DNA of 64,000 nt from Liolophura sinensis (taxonomy: Eukaryota; Mollusca; Polyplacophora; Chitonida; Chitonidae), in assembly GCF_032854445.1 (NCBI RefSeq), contig NC_088295.1, positions 70,460,028 through 70,524,027 of the forward strand, read 5' to 3'. This document shows positions 12,501-26,600 of the stretch, in pieces (position 1 is the first letter of the stretch; each line of letters opens with the position of its first letter). The notes beneath the pieces were generated by a model that ran no database searches, had not been told where the DNA came from, and saw only the letters and a program-made list of their open reading frames with translations. A program made the position numbers and the translations under genes.

Positions 12501-15500
12501 AGGAAAGAGGTTTCAGAGATAACACCCCCCCCCCCAGCCGATATCGCAGGCACCTGACCTTGTAGATAATTATTTGCTAAACAGCAAGGGGAAGGTGAAA
12601 ATGTACATTAGCTGTGATCTATACAGGATTAGTTCTCCCGGAGATCACATCTTCCGAAAATCCGTTGACCAAATTACAATGGCATGCAGTCTTATAACAA
12701 CACATGCATTAAAATACAGACCAAGTGCCAACGTCATACCGTCAGTCACTACGCTAGGAAAAGGAGCAAAAGGCTATACCGCTTCGTTTCCTGAAAGCGA
12801 TCACCAAATAGCCACACTGGTTGCGTTATTCACCAGGAGACACAGATGTAGAGTCAGGGTAATCTTAGCTCTTTTAACAGTAATAGGTGCAAAGCCTAAA
12901 TCTCATTTCAGTTTGTCAACAGAATTCCCAAGCAAAAACCGAAGGTATAAATCTACATCACAAATATCGAGGTAAAGGTAAGAAATAAATAGTTTTTAAT
13001 ACGCTCGAGAAGATCGGTTGCATCCTCTGTGTTTGATGGATCAATTCCCAGGAACCATTTGCATTCCAGTTTACTTAATTTGTACCAATGTTGCTTGGCT
13101 GTTTCTAATTTCATTAAGCTTGAGCAGAGTTAATTTGGGGCCGTCCCTTTGAGTCCGCGGGCCTTTAGGCAACAGATGTCCAATTGACTTTTAACTATAC
13201 GTCTGTAAGTGAAGACATGTCTTCAAGTCGATCATCATCACAACCGGTCGTGCCGCAGGTGTGCAAAACCCAGCAATAATTACCACCGTTAAATAACCAG
13301 AAAAAATGGTCACTGTCTCAAGTAGCCTGTTAAGAAGTTTTTTCAATTACTAGTTAGCGTCGAGCCCTGCACACCTGCCTCTGTGACTTGGCTTTGTATT
13401 GATAATCGACACTGCAGAGCGCCCACTATCATCAACCAGGATCATATAACCATCCAAACAGCAAAAGACTCTCAGCCATGCCCAAAAACAAAACACTCCC
13501 AGCAGTCGTGTGGTTCCACCATCTTTTAAGATATAGCTTTGTTCACCACCTTGATCAACAAGCTGAAACAAACCATCCCCCTGATTCGATATAGTAAATG
13601 AATAATAATGAGTATCCAAGAATGCAATCAAATAGTAGCTTCCTCATTGATCGGTTCAAAGGTAGGTAAAATTTGATCACACAATAACTCGCCATTCCCT
13701 CAAAGAGAAGGAAGAAAAGACAATAACAGGTAGGACGAATTGCTGGTACACTGTCATAAATATAAGCGTTCGATCGTCTCCTCAACATGGTCCGTCATGT
13801 GTTTAAGTGCTTTCATTACATAGTGCATTTGATTGACGTGTTTGAATTTTTCGATTTGTATAAATCTTGTGTCCACGTTAACAGGTAAGGTTCCGACTGG
13901 ATAACGATGGCGGTCAGTTAAGCTCGGGTAGTTAGCCTTTACAAAGCTGTTGGATCTATTGAGTAAATGAAGTGATATAAAAACGTACATGTATAGTGTC
14001 TGCCTGGACTTATTAAAGATGGGCTTATATGTCATAATTGCTGTCAACAGGCGTCCACAACGTCGTCCACGCTATATATGAACAGACAAGGTAGTAAACT
14101 CACCATTTGTAATCTCCACAACTCGACCTTTCTTACCACAAATTGAGCCACAATAACTTATATCTGAATTGTATAATCATACATGCACTGTATGAGTGTG
14201 TCTTGTTTCCTGTCTAATCATCAAAATGTTCCAGTTGAAGATTTTGAGTAACGTTCACCATAGTAAATGTTTCCACTTTTTTCTTTGGTCATTAAAGCAT
14301 CGCCATTCATTCGAAGTGTTACAAATGTGCTCAAAGTTAGGAGAGTTTCATTGCTTCGCCGAAGTGAAAAATAAGGCCATTGGATTGTTAGAAAAAACAA
14401 TCAGAGGTATATTATTGTTTAGACGTTTGGCCCATTCAGCAAGGCAGTATTCCTACCGCTGTTACAGATAATGTCTTGTCAATATGACAACTGTAGACAA
14501 AACTTTTAAAGTTTTAAGAGTCGCTGCTGTGGCGCGTTTCCAGGCGAAACGTGCCACAGACATATTTACATGCAATACTTGTGACTAATATAAGTTCCAG
14601 ACATTAGTAAGTTTAAGGTAAAAGCGCCCAGACCAATAAATGGCCCACTTAATGTATATGACAAAACATTTTCGCTTGTGATACAATACCCTGAGTATAT
14701 TGAGGAAGCCGATGAATTATACGGTTATAAAGACAACATGGACTGACTGGAACATATGAGATGCGACTTGTCGGTTGACAGATAGGCTGATATATAGGCG
14801 ATCCACTGACAGACCTCAGATGTTCTCTGCTTCCTCTAATTAAATACCGAGGGCACCAAACAACAATCCAGATGCTCATGTCTACATTAATGTCACTTCC
14901 ACAGCTACCGATTTTCGCTACTGCAACAAATGTATTCGTCAAAACTACATGTACTTGTCAATAAAAACTTATCATGTTCTGTTAACTTCTTGAGACCCAT
15001 CACACCGCCATCCATGCCAAAATATTTACATATCTTCCTGTTTTAATCTCCAATTTCAAAGAATGTGTTAGATTTCCTCTATTAGTAATACTAAAACATA
15101 TCTAGATGTGACAAATTTCCTATTCTACCCAGCCTTCAATTACCTCGTTGTGCTACTTAGTGGGCATGATCACTGGAACAGTCGAGGCAGCCTCAGTCTT
15201 TTCGTGATTTACTCACGGCATACAATGTATATCTTCACACAAGTTCGCTCCTGACCTCTGGTCTACACACAGTGATTCGTGCAGCATTCCCTCATTAACA
15301 CCCAAACACGGTATATTGCACCAAGAATAATAAGTTAGCTCGTCCAAAGCTGTGTAGTTACTCAAGAAAAAACGATCTGTTTCCGGATGGTATTGCTCCA
15401 GAATCAATTGTTGCGAGCAGCGGTGTTGTTCCAGGATCAAGAGTTAAACTAATCGCTGGGGAAATGACTTGTTTTCGTGCAGGAGGTCATTTAGGAAGTG

Positions 15501-16933
15501 GCCACCGTGTCAGAAATCAATGTTTTGTGCACTGTTGAAGAAACAAGAAATGAACACTGGTTTCGGGTGGAAATAAACTGAAGTTGGATGGAGCTGGTCA
15601 GATTTACACACGATCGATACAGTTTTCTCCAATTTTAATCGAAATACTTCAGCAGACAATTTCCAAAGAGCGAATTTAATTTGTCACGTGATATTCTCTG
15701 GAGGCAGTGTGTGTCGTCTGCCAACCAGCAGACGATGGAACTCCGCAGGGAGGACAGGCTGTGGGATTAGACGCCAGCTTTCCAACTCCTTCACATCTGT
15801 CGGGAGGAAATGCAGAATCATTCGAATGGAGCCTTCTAACAATCAACACTTTCCTCTCTCCCTGTAATCTCATTAAAACGGAACCTTTCTGATAATAAAT
15901 GTGGGTGTACACAGGATGTGCTCTGCCAATGTAACGGGTGAAAAATAATTAGTCCTATAATAAGAAAAAACGTGCACAGCACTATTTTACACTGAGCTTG
16001 CTGACAATAAGATTTATTAAAATTATACATACATCTAACAAGTGAAGACCATACTAAGCCCAAGATCCGACTCATTCAGCATGGAGACATTCATTTATTT
16101 TGAATGTTTGTTGTTCTAAACAATTCATTTTCAAGAATTTTTAATTTACACGATGGGACTCAGTTTAATGTGTAGAGGGAATTGGAGTGCCCGGGATAAG
16201 CCACCGCCTTAGTGCAAGTTAGTGAGGAACTTTCTCACATGAGATGTATAGATACGCACGCCTTAAAAGCGAGTGGTGATCAACGAACGCCAAACTGCGC
16301 ACACGGCCACACGGCCACACGGTCACACGAGTAAATGTTAATGTCTGGAAAGTTAGCTTACCTACCATCATTTATCATACATTTCATAAATTTCTCTGTT
16401 ACTTTACTTGATCATTTATAAATCTTATAACTATTCTGTCCAATCAGACGTTTAAGTACATGTGAACTGTACTTTGAATACTAACTTTGTGCATAATATT
16501 CAAAACAACAAGTTGTTTGATTTATTCAAAGTAAGTAAGTAAACGGCACACCACTTGAGAATTATTAGACGGGAAAAAGAAAATAACAACGACCTCAAGC
16601 CTATAGAAAATGTGGGATTAATGAACCAAAGATGTATACACAGGGTGTTATGAACAAAAAGAACGAAGGGTTTTCCTGTACTCTTGGTTTAGCTGAAATT
16701 TGTCAAAACCTATCTCCCCAAAACCTACTTTTGTAGTTTTGATCCCTGTAGTTATTCCGTGTCTGGCTCAATGTCGTATCAGTTATTTTGTTTTTCTAAA
16801 AATGTTCTCTTTTCAGTGCGATTAATACAAATATGTCTTGGCAATCAAATGTAAACATAAATACATGTAAATACAAATATATATTTGTACTCAAATACAA
16901 ATTTAATACCTGCATATACAACTCCATTAATTC
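9510..16933. other. Gene desert
   Basis: About 7.4 kb of AT-rich DNA. ORFs of 60-133 codons occur on both strands (the longest at 12574-12975), but none shows a domain, and none has a splice context I could extend. A C run lies near 12526-12535. I see no RNA gene. Confidence 0.5.
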
Positions 16934-17022
16934 ATTTATTATTTGATTGATGTTTTACGCCGTACTATGGAATATTTCACTTATACGACGGCGGCCAGCA
17001 TTATGGTGGGAGGAAAGCTGGC
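16934..17022 (-). mobile_element. SINE family A, 5'-truncated
   Basis: Reverse-oriented 3' end of the family: TTTGATTGATGTTTTACGCC, AATATTTCACTTATACGACG, GCCAGCATTATGGTGGGAGG. It breaks off before the middle block. Confidence 0.8.
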
Positions 17023-19799
17023 AACCGAAATACATCTCCATGCATACTGGTATATTTAAATGCAGATATATAATTTTGTGCACATTAACAAGTTTCACGC
17101 CGTTTCCCGATGCCTATAGCAGTTCTGTATAATGCGTCGTCTGTGCTATTTGTTGTGGTAAAATGTGGAATACTGCTCTCAAAAGTCTTCAATTATACGG
17201 AGTGCCCAGGGAAAACCATCGCAAAATGTCGCAGAAGGACTATAGCTAGGTTCGAACCTGTTACATCTTTATTCAACTTGTTATTGGGACCAGCGCAGCG
17301 AAAATAAGGTTTTAACTGCCCAGATACAAATATGTTTTAATTTCAGTCACATGAAGGCGCAACCGGAAATCTGATTAATTGAGATAACAAACAAATAATT
17401 ATATAATTACATATAAATATATTTGAACACCTTACTCCATTAGGCATCCCTGATAAAACATTTACAGGTTTAATACAGTACAGGAGTTGTTTATACTTTA
17501 CAAAGTAAATATACGCTGGTAGGTCTACCATCATAATAACTTGCGTGTAAACTGGTAGTTAGTGTACATCACGAAATCTTTTCATACAATACTTCGAAGA
17601 TTACGTTAAAATACTGGTATGAATGTACCGAAACTCGTATGACAGTCAAAATGTCTTCTACTATCGAAATATTCTCTGATAATACTTCAACGGTGTCAAA
17701 CGGACTATATATCTATATTACAAGCATTATTATGTTGAGCAGGCTTTGGGGATTTAATGTCACGTTTACAAGAGCGCATGTAATCAAGGAACTAATTACA
17801 ACCTGTATGAACAGCTAAGTAATTTCGTGTTTCAGCAGAACGTTGCCCAGCACAAATTACTGCTCGGATTAGCCTTGACGAAAAGACAAGTAGATCAAAT
17901 TTCCAGCAACTTCTCGTCATAATTCTGTTATAATTAAACTCGAACGCAAAACGGTTGCTGTATTTTACAAAACAAACATAATTGACAGGCGCTTATGTCT
18001 CGTGGACGGCACACTTGAACAGGGTCGGGTATCGGTGTGATTATTTCATTCCTCTGGGTGTACGATATAATCAGGTATGTATTGATTAGGAGTACATGCA
18101 GCACGTATGCCAAACTGTGTGGCAGAATAACCAGGTGATGTGTGACAAGTGACACACTCTAACGCTGTCGTCGTTGCTTTTGTTTAAGTTGATTTGTTGT
18201 GCATTTCATGTAACGAAACATTGCCGTTGTGCACAGGCATAAATTCATCAAATCTATGAGTGCCTGTCTTCTGTCTTTTTGTTTGTTTTTTTTATTTTGT
18301 TTGCTTTGTTTGTTTGTTGTTGTTTTTTTTTTCGTTTTTTTTCATGACGGCGAGTAGAATATAATTCTAAACGCTGCATATGTGTCGCATAACACATGAA
18401 ATATAAAGTAAACCTGATGACAATTAAACAGATTATAACTTTTACAATCTCACACTTAAATGTACACCTGTATACAAGAAATTGACGGGAAGCGAACAGC
18501 TTGTTTAACAAAGAGAATAGGTAACATGTACTTACCAGGGAGTATAACAGCGAATTATCCCGGAGTTCCCATGTTTCCAGGGTGTGTTGGTCCCTGATGA
18601 TCGTGGGCCTACTCTAACTCAATATGATGACCAAGTCAGAAGTGCCGCCTTAAGCCACTGTAGCACCTTAGTGTGTCCACGTGAATTTATACGATATTGT
18701 TCTAAACTTAGACTTGTCTGTGGACACGTGCGGGTCAGGAATTGCGGAGCTGTTGTCACAGAGGGTTTGCATGTAAACCGCGTGTACGAGGATTCTTTTT
18801 CCGGTCCAGCGCTGTTGTCTTCGTCGGTGGATATGGCACATGGAAGCACCACCTACCCAAAGTTCATTAGTTTTGACGACAGAGTACGCCCATGTGATCA
18901 TCGGCCGTCGCGCACATCATTAATAACCCGAGCTCTGCTCCTTCAGACTGCCCACAGAACGGACGGTGGCCTGATTGTACATCAGTTACACCAGTGTTAT
19001 GTTCATGGGCTGGCGTCTTCAACACTGTCGCCCTTCTCAATGGAGTGTCATCATATCAACTGTTAGCAAATAACAAATCCCCGCCTATCTTTTAGAATTG
19101 TTGTTGAAATCACTGGACATTTTCTGGTTTGTCCGACAAATGACAGCCAAACATTAGGTGCCTACATGCATAACTTTTTTTTATCTAGTTTAGGAATACA
19201 AGGTTGGACTGGCAAGTATTGTCTTATTAAGCGTTTAACTCTGATTGCTGGTATATATGTAACATTCAGTTTTCTGTGAGAGCTCGCTATTTTCTAACGG
19301 TTCACACTCCGTTCAGCTTCGAAAGGAAACGACCAGTTATTGTTCTCATTTTATTCTATTTAACTTAATAAACGGTTTTATCTGCGCATAATTGGAGAGT
19401 ATTTCCTGACTAGGGGGCAGTGGGTAGGCGCGTTTCTCCCTGCTGACGGGGAAGTGGGCATGACGGAGTGGAAGTGGAGGCTGGAGTCGTGTGAGCAGCC
19501 GTGGACAGATGTGCCGAGTGGATTGAGGCATTGATCCAGACACTGCCATTGCCCTACTGAATGCTAATTAGCTGCACCAACCCGGTCTCCGATTGGTCAA
19601 ACCCAATAGAAAGTGACAACTTAATTTGTATCGACTTGTGGCAGAACTGAACCTGGCTTTCAGCAGGCCATCTGTACAGAAGATGCTCGCTCAGTTTTCT
19701 TTAAGGTCTGGGACGAAAACAAATATTGTAACTGTATTCGCGGTATGATCGTCAAATCGAGTTAAAGTCGTCTTTATCAAGCTCTGCCCAAGGTCAAAT
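17023..19799. other. Intergenic, no gene seen
   Basis: The longest ORF (18584-19066, 160 codons, plus strand) overlaps two minus-strand ORFs of 77 codons, has no recognisable domain and is rejected as a gene. A T-rich stretch runs near 18280-18340. Confidence 0.45.
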
Positions 19800-20675
19800 A
19801 GTGCTCAAACTTGGCTCAGTTTCCTATACTCATAAAAAAGAGGGCCCTCAATATATCAGGAACTTTGCCCATTTCCCTGTACTCATAAACCAGACGACCC
19901 TCAACATATCAGGAACTTTGCTCAGTTCCCTTTGCTCATAAACCAGATGGCCCTTAATATATCAGGAACTTTGCCCAGTTTCCTATACCCATAAACCATA
20001 TATCAGGAACTTTGCCCAGTTTCATATACGCATAAACCAGACGGCCCTCAATATGTCAGGAACTTTGCCCAGTTTCATATACGCATAAACCAGACGGCCC
20101 TCAATATATCAGGAACTTTACCCAGTTTCATATACTCATAAACCAGAGGTTCCTCAATATATCAGTAACTTTGCCCAGTCTCCTTACTCATAAACCAGAG
20201 GTCCCTCAATATATCAGTAACTTTGCCTAGTTTCCTTTACTCATAAACTAAAAGGACCTCAATATGTCAGGAACTTTGCCCAGTCCCCTATACTCAACCA
20301 AACGGCCCTCAATATGTCAGGATTTTTGCCCTGTTTCCTATACTCAAAAACCAGACGGCCCTCAATATATCAGGAACTTTGTGCAGTTTCCTATACTCAT
20401 AAACCAGACGGCCCTCAATATGTCCGGAACTTTGCCCAGTTTCCTTTAAGCATAAATCAGACGGTCCTCAATATATCAGGAACTTTGCCCTGTTTCCTGT
20501 ACTCATAAATCAGACGGCCCTCAATATATCAGGAACTTTGCCCTGTTTCCTGTACTCATAAATCAGACGGCTCTCAGTATATCAGGAACTTTGCCCTGTT
20601 GCCTATACTCATAAACCAGACGGCCCTCAGTATATCAGGAACTTTTACCTAGTTATTTTACGCATAAATCAGGCC
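19800..20675. repeat. Minisatellite, ~53-bp unit, ~16 copies
   Basis: A head-to-tail array. The unit reads roughly TCAATATATCAGGAACTTTG, then CCCAGTTTCCTATACTCATA, then AACCAGACGGCCC. Copies differ by scattered substitutions and small indels; one near 19980 is shortened. Reading frames through it give repetitive peptides, because 53 is not a multiple of three and the frame rotates between copies, so they are not treated as genes. Confidence 0.93.
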
Positions 20676-23600
20676 GCCGTCAAATGAGTGGAATAAACTT
20701 TAATTCGACGTAAAGTACTAAGTACAGTACATAAATAAACTGATCTTTTAATCCTCACCCGGGTACTAGAGAAATCAGAAAACTAAGATAAATACTGACA
20801 AGTTTCTACCTTTCTAATACACATAATCTATTTTTCATACTTATATTGTGTAAAGTAATTTCATTTATCTGACTATGAAGAAGCGCGTTGGTCTGCGTTC
20901 AAGAAGCGTGCACAATTTGTGTGAGTATGGGGGCGGGGGCGACCCTTATGATATACGTGTGTGTTGTAATTTATTGAGTCCTTGAGACGGAAAACTGTAT
21001 GAAAGCTGAGCCCAAATTAATAATACCAAAGTCACCATAATTTTAGTAGACGTTAAAAATTGACCTTTGTTAGAATATGTCTTATACTAATTCTGCATGT
21101 TCAGTGAATACCCATTTAACTAACACAAAGTATGTATTTATTTTTTTATTCCATTTGATTGAATCGTCAGGAATATGACAGTTGATGACAAGGTTTATTT
21201 TTGGAGAAAAGCGGACTTGGCGTTGCACGTACAGAGCATTTCCTCACTCAGTAGTTATACACTCCAACGGCAATGTTAAAAAACTAATGTATTACAAAAA
21301 TTATGTCAACACAGCATCCTCACTTTAGATGACTAACCCTTGACCATTGAGGTCGCGTGCATGTTTTTAGAGCACTGTCTCGAGGTGGCTATCATGTAAA
21401 ACACCTGCATTCAACTGAAATTTATGCTCATATCCGTTTTGAATACTCTTTAGTTCTTTTTTTATTAAAACAACTGGCCTTTCCATATACCGAACTATTC
21501 TCATTACCTAGATGTTGTGAATTTTTTCAAATGTTCCCCAAAACAAAGGTTATAGATATTAAAATAAAGCTGCATGGACTAAACCCGATTAAGTCTGAAC
21601 AATTTCCATATTCAAGATCTTACGTATTATCAAACCAAGGATCGACTCCCGTATACCTATAGTAAAAAAAAATTATTCCACCAGGTAACAAACAAACTAA
21701 TTTAAGCCGCGGCGGAATCAGCAGAATCATGAGGTGAATCAGGTTAAGAGTTTGTGATTCACATCGATGACTCACACGTTAGATCACTAAGCCAGCGAAA
21801 GCCCGAACAAAGTCTCATTTATTTTTATGTTACACCAGTTGCAAATTCTGCCTTGAACAGATACTTGTACTCATCTGTAAGAAATACTCTATTTGCACAA
21901 ATATAGACGTAATGTGGATAAATTTTGTTACATAATGGGTTCGAAATGGGTAATGACTACCCATAGGGTAATAGGGTAATAATGATTACCTTGTGGGTAG
22001 CTCTCGGTATACTCATAATGTAATAATGTTACATTGCGGATTGCAAGTGCCACCCATAGTGTAATAATTTTAACATTACGGGATCTTATTACACTGCGGT
22101 CGTTATTCTTTATTTTTACAACGAATGCTATTCTCTATTTTTTAGAATTCCATTATCCATTAGATGTTATGTTAACCGTCATATTCATGTACAAGAATAC
22201 AATATATGAATGAATATGAGTGCGAATTAAAACAACAATTTTACGCAAACCAGTAGTCATGTAAGTATAAAAATTTTTAAAGTAGGTATACCACTTGTAG
22301 GACAGCAATTCAGTAAATCTAAGTCAAGTAAATTCCAAGGTGACGTAAAAAAGCTCATCACCAATATGGAGGTAAAAGAGAATTTGCGTGTGTTTCAAAT
22401 GGAAGATCTTTACACTGTTTGTATATTTGTACTACCGTAGTGGTTTTCTTGCCATTATTTTGTCAAGATGTATATTATAGATGGTATTTATTTTCAGTGT
22501 GCATTAATTATTTTCCAGTACATACATAAGTCTGGCGTGCGTGATGTTATATTTTCTTTTCTTATCTTTCCGAGACCAGAGCTTGTGTACTCCACGCATG
22601 ATGCATGAAGCAGGCGTCGATGCATGCGTTAAACTGTCAAATCATTTAAAATGCTGAAGTGAAGTCCCGTGTTAAAACCTGTAAATCCTCCTGACTCAGC
22701 TGTGCCTGAAATAAGGAGTTTTATACGTGTACATGGACACGGTGATGCACTACGACTTCCGTTATCCGCTGTCACAAGGGAATGAAATAATCTCAAGTCA
22801 CTATGACCTAAAACTATAATCAAATAAAAACATGGCGATAGGGATAGGCCACGTCGACTATTGTATGTGGATGAGTGCGGGCATTGTCCAAGAAAATCCC
22901 ATATCAGTGGTTAAACTTTTCAAGAATGCTTTGTTGGTGGTAATTTGAATGACTATAAATGCTGTACTTCCAGGCACATGCGATTGCCTTTGGAATAGTC
23001 CATGCGATTACTTGACGCACTTACTACAGTGTTTCCACAGTCCGTGTTGACAATTGCGTTTGCCCATATTCTACTAGCCAGTCAGTGCAGTTAATCTCCG
23101 TCCGATGCATTAGAAATGGGACACGTTCAATTCACTCTGCGTTAAACAACAGCGCCGAGCCCGTGGGAACATTATGGACAGCGTATTTATGTAATCCTCA
23201 TTCTCAAAACAGCTACCAGATTATTAATCGTAAATGCAATCTTATTGAAAACCGCACGAGCATTAGTGCTTTAAACAGTGATTAAATGAGTGAATGAATG
23301 CTAGTGCGATATGGGTAGTTATGTATCCAAAATAGGGATGAGGCGTGCATTGAAAGAGTATCAAGGTAGAGTTATAGAATTTAAAATGTCGTTAAGTGAC
23401 AGATGACAAATGCCTATTGGCCACGTAACTAATGGGGACATTTGTAGCAATGGGAGGGCAGGAAATGAGCTGGTAAACTTTCCTCGGAACGACCTCATGT
23501 TCATGAATTTTGATAGAAAAAGCGCATAAATCATCGTTCGACAAAATTTGATACGCTCAGTTAATTCCGGTGACAACTATGCCCTATACACTGTATGAGG

Positions 23601-26600
23601 TGGAATGGAAATGAAGAAGCTTCTCTGGAGTCATTAGACTGGGGAATTTATCATGTTGCTGACATGCAGTCAGGTGTCGTGAATCCATCTCTGCCCGGGC
23701 TGCTCGCCTTTCAACCCCGGTATCAGGTGTGGGGGACAGGTACGGATTCTCCGTGAAGAACGTCCGCTTGGCTCAACAGGCCAATTAGGACGGTCCAAGG
23801 GGCAGCCTCGAGCCGAAGTCAAACGCCGGAGTGTGTGTTTTACAACAAAGTCGGAAACAGTGGCAACTGCTTGATTAGCGGATTTCAAATGACGCTACAA
23901 CGAGGGAGTAATTTGTCTCCGCTTCCGACCACTTTATCCGCTTGCCGTAGCGCTAATTACATGCTGAAAAGCTCATCCCATTCGGGCAGAAGTTCGGCTT
24001 ACGTCCGTCATTGAGGACCATCTGTTCGGCCAACAACTCGCCCAGGCACTCTGTAGGAGTGGGATTTACAGTCCCACACATATGGCCACAATCGGCAATA
24101 TAACCGCAAAAACGCAGCCAAAACTATATTCCACTAACTATATTCGAAGTACATATTGGATGCAAAAGGCGCTGACATCGGGTAGTTATAGTTTTTTTAA
24201 GCACATAATTCCGATAAACAAAAAATTATTTTATGATCGACATGATACCACTACATACATAAGATGCTACAATGAGCTGTAAGTGGAATATCTGGCATGT
24301 TCTGTAAAAAAACAACGTACTTATTATTTTATGTGGACATATTGGCTTTTATATTGCGTGAAATTAGTTAATTATCACGTGATCTGTGCTCGTATTGGTT
24401 GGTTTTAAACCGAGTTACATTTATCTGTATGGGTGAAAAGTGTAAGTTTTCGACTCGCAGAGAAGTTTCTTGTGTGTCACACGATGCATCAGCGGACCTG
24501 CATATCAGGTGAACGGAATGTTTAAGAAGTAGAAATAGCTGTATAAATTTAGTAAGCTGAAACCAAAACAGAACTTGTGTTACCCATACCTAATTATGAA
24601 GTTGTGGTGTTGCAAGAACACCAGCTGTGGAGCAGGTGCATACTATAGTTTGACCCAGCAGGCGGTAAATACCATGACCGATATGGCAATTTATTCCTTT
24701 GCTTGGTAGAATAGTTATTTCGAGGTTATTTGCTAACATAAACCGGTTACTTCTGGCACATAGCCAACAACTGTTATGAGCTTGAGTTTTCACCTCGAAA
24801 CGAATCCTTGGAGTGAAATATTGTACAAAGAGTACCGTTATAGGCAGAGCAAGTTCACTTTATAAACGATTGTTTTTAATTACATTAACAAGTAAATATA
24901 ATAACACTGGTATTTATGATGTATATGACTGTATGCATACTGTAGGACAGAGTTCAAAACGGGCATCCGATGTACATCATTTGTTATCATCCTGTTGTGT
25001 GATTTTTTTATTGTCACGATATTCTCTACAATTATAAAGTCATATAGTTGAATCGTGTATTTCGATTGCTTCAGTTTGAGGAAGGTAAATTATCTCTGAG
25101 TTCATGGAGATCAAATTTTGTTTCTCCACAAAGACGACGACTGCATTGAATATATTGATTTGATTTTTCGATACATCATGTACAGTACGTCATACACGAT
25201 ATAAGGGATTTGGATCATGCGCTTCTAGTGATTTGACTGTTGCTTAACGCCATATATACTTAAGAAGCTTTCACCAGAAGTCATTTGTAAGCATGGAGAT
25301 AATCGGAGAGACGGGCGTAAAACATCGAACTTTGCCAAGTTTCTGACAAACGTAACCTACCTGAAATGAATCAGTTTATATGAGAGCCTCCAAAAAACCT
25401 TATAATATTCAAACATGAGTCAACATGGACGAGCGTGTATATTTGACCGTATGATAAATCCCATCAAAGTTTCGAATTAGGCCCTATAGGAGTAACTCCT
25501 ATGTAGAAGGTTTAATCCAAATCTTAGGTGATGCACGTATTGATGTAAAGTTTGTATAAGTCAATTAAGTGTGCAATATTTGTAATTTATAGTAAGTTGA
25601 TACGAGATACACAATAATGCGTTGTCCTAAGTTATATGCGAAAACGAACTACGAAGTGTTTAGCTTATAAATTTGTGAACAGGTGCCTGTTGTTCATCTC
25701 CCATTGATCATTGATCGTTGATCATTTCAATTCATTGCAAGATTCTATACAGTACTTGTTAAAAACAGGGCACACGGTCAATCAGATACATGTTATGTTA
25801 ATGGACTGCTTTATCTTCATCAACATTAGCCCTCATCGTGCAAGCCTATAGAGATCAGCGTTATTTTCCGCACAATTTCTCCGCTAGTCACAACCAGCCA
25901 TGTACGAAATTACCAATCTCCATTGAAACACGCCTGTTTAGGAACACGTAAAGGCCACCAGCCAAGCGTACAGTGAAAATCGGCAATTGAACTGGACAGG
26001 TTATGCTGGTCGTACTTGCGGCCTTTAATACAAAATCAGAAAAATGGTTAAAATGTGAAATAAAGAAAAACAGAAAACTAAGGAGAGTTCGTTTGATTAG
26101 ACAAAGAGTACACGCGATATATGAAATGTTTCCGCCATATGATATGGCTGTGATGTAGAAGTATTAATAATCATCCAAGACGAGGATCCATTACTTTGTG
26201 AACGACAGATCACGTCCCCAGGTTATTGTGTGCTCGGCACGCTTCGTCAGTGTTATATAGTGCCGGATTTGTACAGCGGCCTGGCTGCGCGCACGACCGG
26301 CAGAGCGCTCCTCGTTCATCCCAACGTTAGCGGGGAATCTTCTCCGGACGGGTGATTTATCAACCGTTGTGTCACCTTGGCGACTCCGCTTACGACGCCG
26401 TTAAATTTGTGGTGTTTCATTCACAATGCAATGATAGCCGCGTCCCATATTCCACTGAAGGCCGGGCTATGGCGTGTTTGGACGCAAGGACTTCGGATCG
26501 CTGGCTCTAATCAACCACACGAATCTTATCTCTGAAATCGGCAAACATGCATTGATGTCAGTTAGACATGTGCATATGTTATCAGGTGATAATTAGAATC

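Noticed and set aside
12574-12975. 133-codon plus-strand ORF
   Set aside because: No domain or repeat evidence; composition looks like chance open frame in a desert.
18584-19066. 160-codon plus-strand ORF
   Set aside because: No recognisable domain, overlapped by two minus-strand ORFs, and no extending splice structure. Kept only as a note.
19800-20675. CRISPR-like array
   Set aside because: The whole 53-bp unit is repeated; there are no unique spacers, and the genome is eukaryotic.
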